Source: Prevotella sp. (GTDB lineage Bacteria > Bacteroidota > Bacteroidia > Bacteroidales > Bacteroidaceae). From it: a stretch of 64,000 nucleotides of DNA. Numbering within the stretch: the stretch's first letter is position 1; every line of letters starts with the position of its first letter. Made by a program: the position numbers and the translations under genes. The stretch spans positions 25,376 through 89,375 of the forward strand of contig JAFTGB010000032.1 of assembly GCA_017458125.1 (NCBI GenBank). Reading direction: 5' to 3'. Below the pieces are notes generated by a model. That model was not told the DNA's origin, ran no database searches, and saw nothing but the letters and a program-made list of their open reading frames with translations. Positions 60,132-64,000 of this stretch are shown here, one piece after another.

Positions 60132-61892
60132 TTATTCTTGACTTATATCAATCCGTAAGTTCAACTCTTCCAACTGTTTAGGGTCTAACTCGCCAGGAGC
60201 GTCCAGCATGACGTCACGACCGCTGTTGTTCTTGGGGAAGGCTATGCAGTCGCGAATGCTGTCGAGTCCGGCCATGATGCTGACGAAGCGGTCCAAGCCG
60301 AAAGCCAGCCCGGCGTGAGGGGGTGCTCCGTACTTGAAGGCGTTGATGAGGAAGCCGAACTGAGCCATAGCACGCTCGGGGGTGAAGCCTAAAATCTGGA
60401 ACATTTTCTCCTGCAGCTTGCCGTCGTGGATACGCAGTGAGCCGCCGCCCACCTCGATGCCGTTGCACACGAAGTCGTAGGCCACGGCACGCACCTTTTC
60501 GGGAGCGGTGTCCAGCAGGGGAATGTCGTCGGGGTTAGGCAGTGTGAAGGGATGGTGGGTAGCCATCAGGCGCTGCTCCTCGTCGCTCCACTCGAACAGG
60601 GGGAAGTCGACAATCCACAGGCACTTGAACACGTTCTTGTCGCGCAGCCCCAGACGGTCGCCCATCTCCAAGCGCAGCGTGCAGAGCTGGGTGCGCGTCT
60701 TGTTGGCCTTGTCGCCGCTGAGGATGAGCACCAGGTCGCCGTCCTTGGCTCCGGTTTTCTCCTTTAGTTGTGCCCACACCTCGGGGGTGTAGAACTTGTC
60801 GACGCTGGTCTTCACCGTGCCGTCGCTGTTGAACTTGACATACACCAGACCCTTGGCACCCACCTGCGGACGCTTGACGAAGTCGGTCAGCTGGTCGAGC
60901 TGCTTGCGGGTGTAGTCGGCACAGCCGGGAACGACGATGCCGCCAATGTATTCTGCCTCGTTGAACACGGGGAAGGAGCCCGTACCTTTCAGCACGTCCA
61001 TCAGTTCGACGAACTCCATGCCGAAGCGCAGGTCGGGCTTGTCGCTGCCGAAGCGGCGCATGGCCTCGTGCCACGTCATGCGCTGCAGCGGGGGCAGCTC
61101 GACGCCGCGCACCTCGCGGAACAGGTGGCGGGCCAGGTCCTCAAATATCTGCAGCACGTCCTCCTGGTCGGCAAACGACATCTCGCAATCTATCTGCGTG
61201 AACTCAGGCTGGCGGTCGGCGCGCAGGTCTTCGTCGCGGAAGCACTTGGCTATCTGGAAGTAACGGTCGAAACCCGACACCATCAGCAGCTGCTTCAGCG
61301 TCTGCGGCGACTGCGGCAGGGCGTAGAACTGTCCGGGGTTCATGCGCGAGGGCACCACGAAGTCGCGCGCTCCCTCCGGCGTAGAGCCTATCAGTATGGG
61401 GGTTTCCACCTCGATGAAGTCTTTCGAGTCCAGGAAGTTGCGGATGAGGATGGTCATGCGGTGACGCAGTTCCAGGTTCTTGCGCACACACGAGCGGCGC
61501 AGGTCCAGGTAGCGGTACTTCATGCGGATGTCGTCGCCGCCGTCGGTCTGGTCCTCAATGGTGAACGGCGGAGTCTGACTTTCGCTGAGCACGTTCAGCT
61601 CGTCTACCAGTATCTCGATGTCGCCGGTCGGCATCTTGTCGTTCTTCGACTGACGCTCGCTGACGGTGCCCTTCACCTGCACGCACCACTCGCGGCCCAT
61701 CTTGTTGGCCTGTTCACAAAGGGCTGCGTCCTTCGACTCGTCGAACACCAACTGCGTCAGTCCGTAGCGGTCACGCAAGTCGACAAAGGTCATACCGCCC
61801 ATCTTTCTCGTTCTCTGTACCCATCCGGCCAGCGTCACCTGCTGTCCGGCATTGGCGAGCCGAAGTTCGCCACAAGTATTAGTTCTATACAT
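60132..61892 (-). CDS. aspS: Aspartate-tRNA ligase
   Basis: A 586-residue class II synthetase of the bacterial type. N-terminal OB-fold ([32 protein letters not shown]), motif 2 with [24 protein letters not shown], a bacterial insertion domain (about 280-420), and motif 3 [15 protein letters not shown]. Its length and domain set are normal. It is preceded by a promoter at 61951-61922 on the same strand. Confidence 0.97.
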   Translation of the reverse strand: MYRTNTCGELRLANAGQQVTLAGWVQRTRKMGGMTFVDLRDRYGLTQLVFDESKDAALCEQANKMGREWCVQVKGTVSERQSKNDKMPTGDIEILVDELNVLSESQTPPFTIEDQTDGGDDIRMKYRYLDLRRSCVRKNLELRHRMTILIRNFLDSKDFIEVETPILIGSTPEGARDFVVPSRMNPGQFYALPQSPQTLKQLLMVSGFDRYFQIAKCFRDEDLRADRQPEFTQIDCEMSFADQEDVLQIFEDLARHLFREVRGVELPPLQRMTWHEAMRRFGSDKPDLRFGMEFVELMDVLKGTGSFPVFNEAEYIGGIVVPGCADYTRKQLDQLTDFVKRPQVGAKGLVYVKFNSDGTVKTSVDKFYTPEVWAQLKEKTGAKDGDLVLILSGDKANKTRTQLCTLRLEMGDRLGLRDKNVFKCLWIVDFPLFEWSDEEQRLMATHHPFTLPNPDDIPLLDTAPEKVRAVAYDFVCNGIEVGGGSLRIHDGKLQEKMFQILGFTPERAMAQFGFLINAFKYGAPPHAGLAFGLDRFVSIMAGLDSIRDCIAFPKNNSGRDVMLDAPGELDPKQLEELNLRIDISQE

Positions 61893-61921
61893 TATTATAA
61901 AGTTGTTTTCCGTTTGGCCTG

Positions 61922-61951
61922 CAAAGGTAGCAAAAAAAGTAGTAAAGCAAA
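61922..61951 (-). promoter_or_regulatory. Promoter of aspS
   Basis: On the minus strand TTTG (61951-61948), an 18-nt spacer, TACCTTTG (61929-61922), then 29 nt to the ATG. Confidence 0.68.
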
Positions 61952-62015
61952 AGATTAAAAATTTAAAAAAATTAAAAAACAGGTGTCAAATGTCTCAGGT
62001 ATCAAGAAAAAGGCT

Positions 62016-62023
62016 TACTTTTG
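62016..62023 (+). promoter_or_regulatory. -7 promoter box (TACTTTTG) of the DUF1573 gene
   Basis: TACTTTTG lies 29 nt before the ATG at 62053. The -33 element is weak (TGTC). Confidence 0.5.
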
Positions 62024-62052
62024 CAAGGTAATTTTGTTTAAACTAAGGTAAG

Positions 62053-62442
62053 ATGAGAAAATTCTTATTGACGGCCCTACTCTTCGTCGGCAGCATCACC
62101 ATGGCCATGGCTCAGAAGCCAGCACAGATTAAATTTGACAAAACGACACACAACTTCGGCTCTTTCTCTGAGAAAGACCCTAAAGTGACCTGCACGTTCA
62201 CCTACACCAACGTGGGCGAACTGCCGCTCATTGTCAACCAGGCTATTGCCTCCTGCGGCTGCACCGTTCCCGAGTACACCAAGACGCCCGTGCAACCCGG
62301 CGAGAAAGGTGAAATCAAGGTGACCTACAACGGCGCCGGCAAATTCCCCGGCCACTTCAAGAAGTCCATCACCGTGCGCACCAACGGCGCCGTGGAGATG
62401 ACGCGACTCTACATCGAGGGCGACATGACGGAAGCCAAGTAA
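62053..62442 (+). CDS. Secreted DUF1573 protein
   Basis: A 129-residue protein with a signal peptide (to about Ala20). The single Ig-like DUF1573 domain shows KFDKTTHNFGSFSE, VTCTFTYTNVGELPLIVNQAIASCGCTVPEY and PGEKGEIKVTYN. It is a common periplasmic or envelope protein in Bacteroidetes. The CGC motif may be disulphide-bonded. It lies 50 nt before the peroxidase fusion gene and is perhaps cotranscribed. Confidence 0.9.
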   Translation: MRKFLLTALLFVGSITMAMAQKPAQIKFDKTTHNFGSFSEKDPKVTCTFTYTNVGELPLIVNQAIASCGCTVPEYTKTPVQPGEKGEIKVTYNGAGKFPGHFKKSITVRTNGAVEMTRLYIEGDMTEAK

Positions 62443-62492
62443 CGGCGCCGTCGCACACACAGACAACTAAGAACTTAACACTACTAAAACAA

Positions 62493-63800
62493 ATGAAGCA
62501 AACCATCGTCTGCTGCCTGCTGGCGGCTATTGGCGTGCTGACGGTCTCGGCACAAGGCATCTATGACATCAAGGTAAAGGACGACACGGGCAAGGACGTC
62601 GCACTGGCCGACTACAAAGGTCGCGTGCTGCTCATCGTCAACACGGCCACGCGCTGCGGTTTCACACCCCAATACAAGGAGCTGGAGGCGCTCTACGAGA
62701 AGTACCGAAGTCAGGGACTGGAGATTCTGGACTTCCCTTGCAACCAGTTCGGACAGCAGGCTCCCGGCACCATTCAGGAGATCAAGCAGTTCTGCACGGC
62801 CAACTTCAACACCCAGTTTCCACAGTTCGACAAGATTGACGTCAACGGCGCTGCCGAGTCGCCGCTCTACACCTATCTGAAGGCGCAGCAGGGCTTTGGC
62901 GGCTTTGACCTCAACGACCAGAAAGGCAAGATGATGGACGCCATGATGCGCAAGCGCGATGCCGACTACGACAAGAAGAGCGACATCAAGTGGAACTTCA
63001 CCAAGTTCCTCGTCAGCCGCGACGGCCGCGTGGTGAAGCGCTACGAGCCCACGGAGAGCATTGCCGGCATCGAGGCTGATGTCTGCAACGAGCTGGCTGC
63101 CACCGCCTGCAAGGCCTCCAAGGACTGCTGTCAGGTGGACATGTTTCTGACCAAGAGCGGCAAGAGCGTCAAGTTCCACGCCCTGATGCACGCCAGCATC
63201 CGCATAGTCTACGACGGCAAGGAGATTGAGATAGACCCCGTGACGAAACTCGGCGACCGCACCACAGACTACACGGCCATGCCCAAGGCCGACTACATCC
63301 TGGTGACCCACGAGCACGTCGACCACTTCGACCGTCAGGCCATCAAGCTGCTTACCGGCGACAAGACCAAGCTGGTCACCAACCGCCGCTGCGCCGACAT
63401 GCTGGGCTACGGCAACGCCATGGCCAACGGCGACAGCCAGAAGCTGGCCGGCGACATCACCGTGGAGGCCGTTCCGGCATACAACACCACCGAGGGACAC
63501 CTGCAGTTCCACCCCAAAGGGCGTGACAACGGCTACATCCTTACCATCGACGGACTGCGCATATACATAGCCGGCGACACTGAGGACATTCCCGAAATGG
63601 CTGCCATCAAGGACATCGACATCGCCTTCCTGCCCTGCAACCAGCCCTACACCATGACCCCCGACCAGCTGCTCAAGGCCGCCCGCATGGTGAAGCCCAA
63701 GGTGCTCTTCCCCTACCACTACGGCCGCACCGACGTCAGCACCATCCCCTCACAGCTCAAAGCCGACGGCATCGACGTCAGAATCCGCCAATACGAGTAA
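62493..63800 (+). CDS. Glutathione peroxidase / metallo-beta-lactamase-fold hydrolase fusion
   Basis: A 435-residue protein with a signal peptide (to about Ala20). Residues about 22-200 are a complete glutathione-peroxidase-type domain: peroxidatic Cys55 in NTATRCGFTPQY, FPCNQFGQQAPG, and WNFTKFLVSRDG. Residues about 215-435 are a UlaG-like MBL-fold hydrolase: ILVTHEHVDHFD metal site, then IYIAGDTEDIPEM and LFPYHYGRTD. No stop or repeat separates the two, so it is a real fusion or a deletion-created one. A periplasmic peroxide/detoxification role is likely. The substrate of the hydrolase part is unknown. Confidence 0.9.
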   Translation: MKQTIVCCLLAAIGVLTVSAQGIYDIKVKDDTGKDVALADYKGRVLLIVNTATRCGFTPQYKELEALYEKYRSQGLEILDFPCNQFGQQAPGTIQEIKQFCTANFNTQFPQFDKIDVNGAAESPLYTYLKAQQGFGGFDLNDQKGKMMDAMMRKRDADYDKKSDIKWNFTKFLVSRDGRVVKRYEPTESIAGIEADVCNELAATACKASKDCCQVDMFLTKSGKSVKFHALMHASIRIVYDGKEIEIDPVTKLGDRTTDYTAMPKADYILVTHEHVDHFDRQAIKLLTGDKTKLVTNRRCADMLGYGNAMANGDSQKLAGDITVEAVPAYNTTEGHLQFHPKGRDNGYILTIDGLRIYIAGDTEDIPEMAAIKDIDIAFLPCNQPYTMTPDQLLKAARMVKPKVLFPYHYGRTDVSTIPSQLKADGIDVRIRQYE

Positions 63801-63860
63801 GCCTGCATCAGGCAACACAACTATACTCTATTCCTGCTGGGAGAAAAAATACAATAGAAA

Positions 63861-63945
63861 TTTTGCGTTAAGTCGAGGAATTTTTGCGTACAGGCGCAAG
63901 GTGTTTTGCGTGCAGGCGAGACTATTTTGCGTACAGGCGAAAGCG
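63861..63945 (+). repeat. Degenerate 21-bp repeats (TTTTGCGTACAGGCG)
   Basis: TTTTGCGT occurs at 63861, 63882, 63904 and 63925, followed in three of four cases by (A/G)CAGGCG. The period is 21-22 nt. No ORF follows before the end of the window; the remaining ~50 nt show nothing identifiable. Confidence 0.8.
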
Positions 63946-64000
63946 AGTTCTCACGGTCCTCAGACCCCGACACCACAGCTCTCGCACCGAAGCGTCGCCA

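Overview
The window comes from a Bacteroidales chromosome, most likely a Prevotella-like gut or rumen organism. This rests on promoters of the TTTG / TAnnTTTG type, almost no Shine-Dalgarno sequences, a truncated TonB-dependent receptor, a DUF4270 lipoprotein, type IX secretion-like C-termini, a methylmalonyl-CoA (propionate/succinate) module, xylAB, and a large exopolysaccharide locus. Most of it is GC-rich. I see no rRNA gene, tRNA gene or CRISPR array.

Layout: 1-1421 is the 3' end of a TonB-dependent receptor. 1514-4832 is the methylmalonyl-CoA module (epimerase, carboxyltransferase, small OadG-like protein, biotin carrier), interrupted by a four-helix-bundle gene that sits inside inverted word repeats. 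4900 to about 11440 is a visibly AT-rich defence island. Its minus-strand half is a restriction-modification operon with two tiny coupled genes. Its plus-strand half is a long prokaryotic Argonaute without its catalytic aspartates, followed by an unrecognised 391-residue partner; the Argonaute begins with a cytosine-methyltransferase motif I. 11625-15523 is a Bacteroidales cassette of DUF3987-like, CHC2-primase-like and HU-like genes. 15640-16972 is panC-panD. 17325-19748 holds a GlgA-like protein, a DUF4270 lipoprotein and a 44-residue protein. 19778-22123 is a UvrD/PcrA helicase. 22368-28211 holds a thioredoxin-like protein, GDP-mannose/GDP-fucose synthesis (manC-gmd-fcl), and ptb-buk. 28272-31122 is xylB-xylA.

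31311-45503 and 49997-59277 form an exopolysaccharide region: a receiver protein, initiating sugar transferase, short TolC-like protein, Wzc-like protein with a degenerate kinase domain, Wzy-like polymerase, flippase, many GT2/GT4 transferases, a GT11-like transferase that could use the GDP-fucose made at 23-26 kb, and a hexapeptide acyltransferase. A subtilase, an AraC regulator, a secreted Ser/Thr/Asn-rich protein and a PreA-like dehydrogenase lie between the two parts. The end of the window carries a winged-helix protein, aspS, a DUF1573 protein and a glutathione peroxidase/metallo-beta-lactamase-fold fusion.

The intergenic DNA is unusual. Many gaps hold palindromes built from short repeated words. 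One such palindrome carries the four-helix-bundle gene at its tip. A separate 77-bp tandem repeat carries a complete promoter in each copy. These elements and the Argonaute operon are the most interesting parts of the window.
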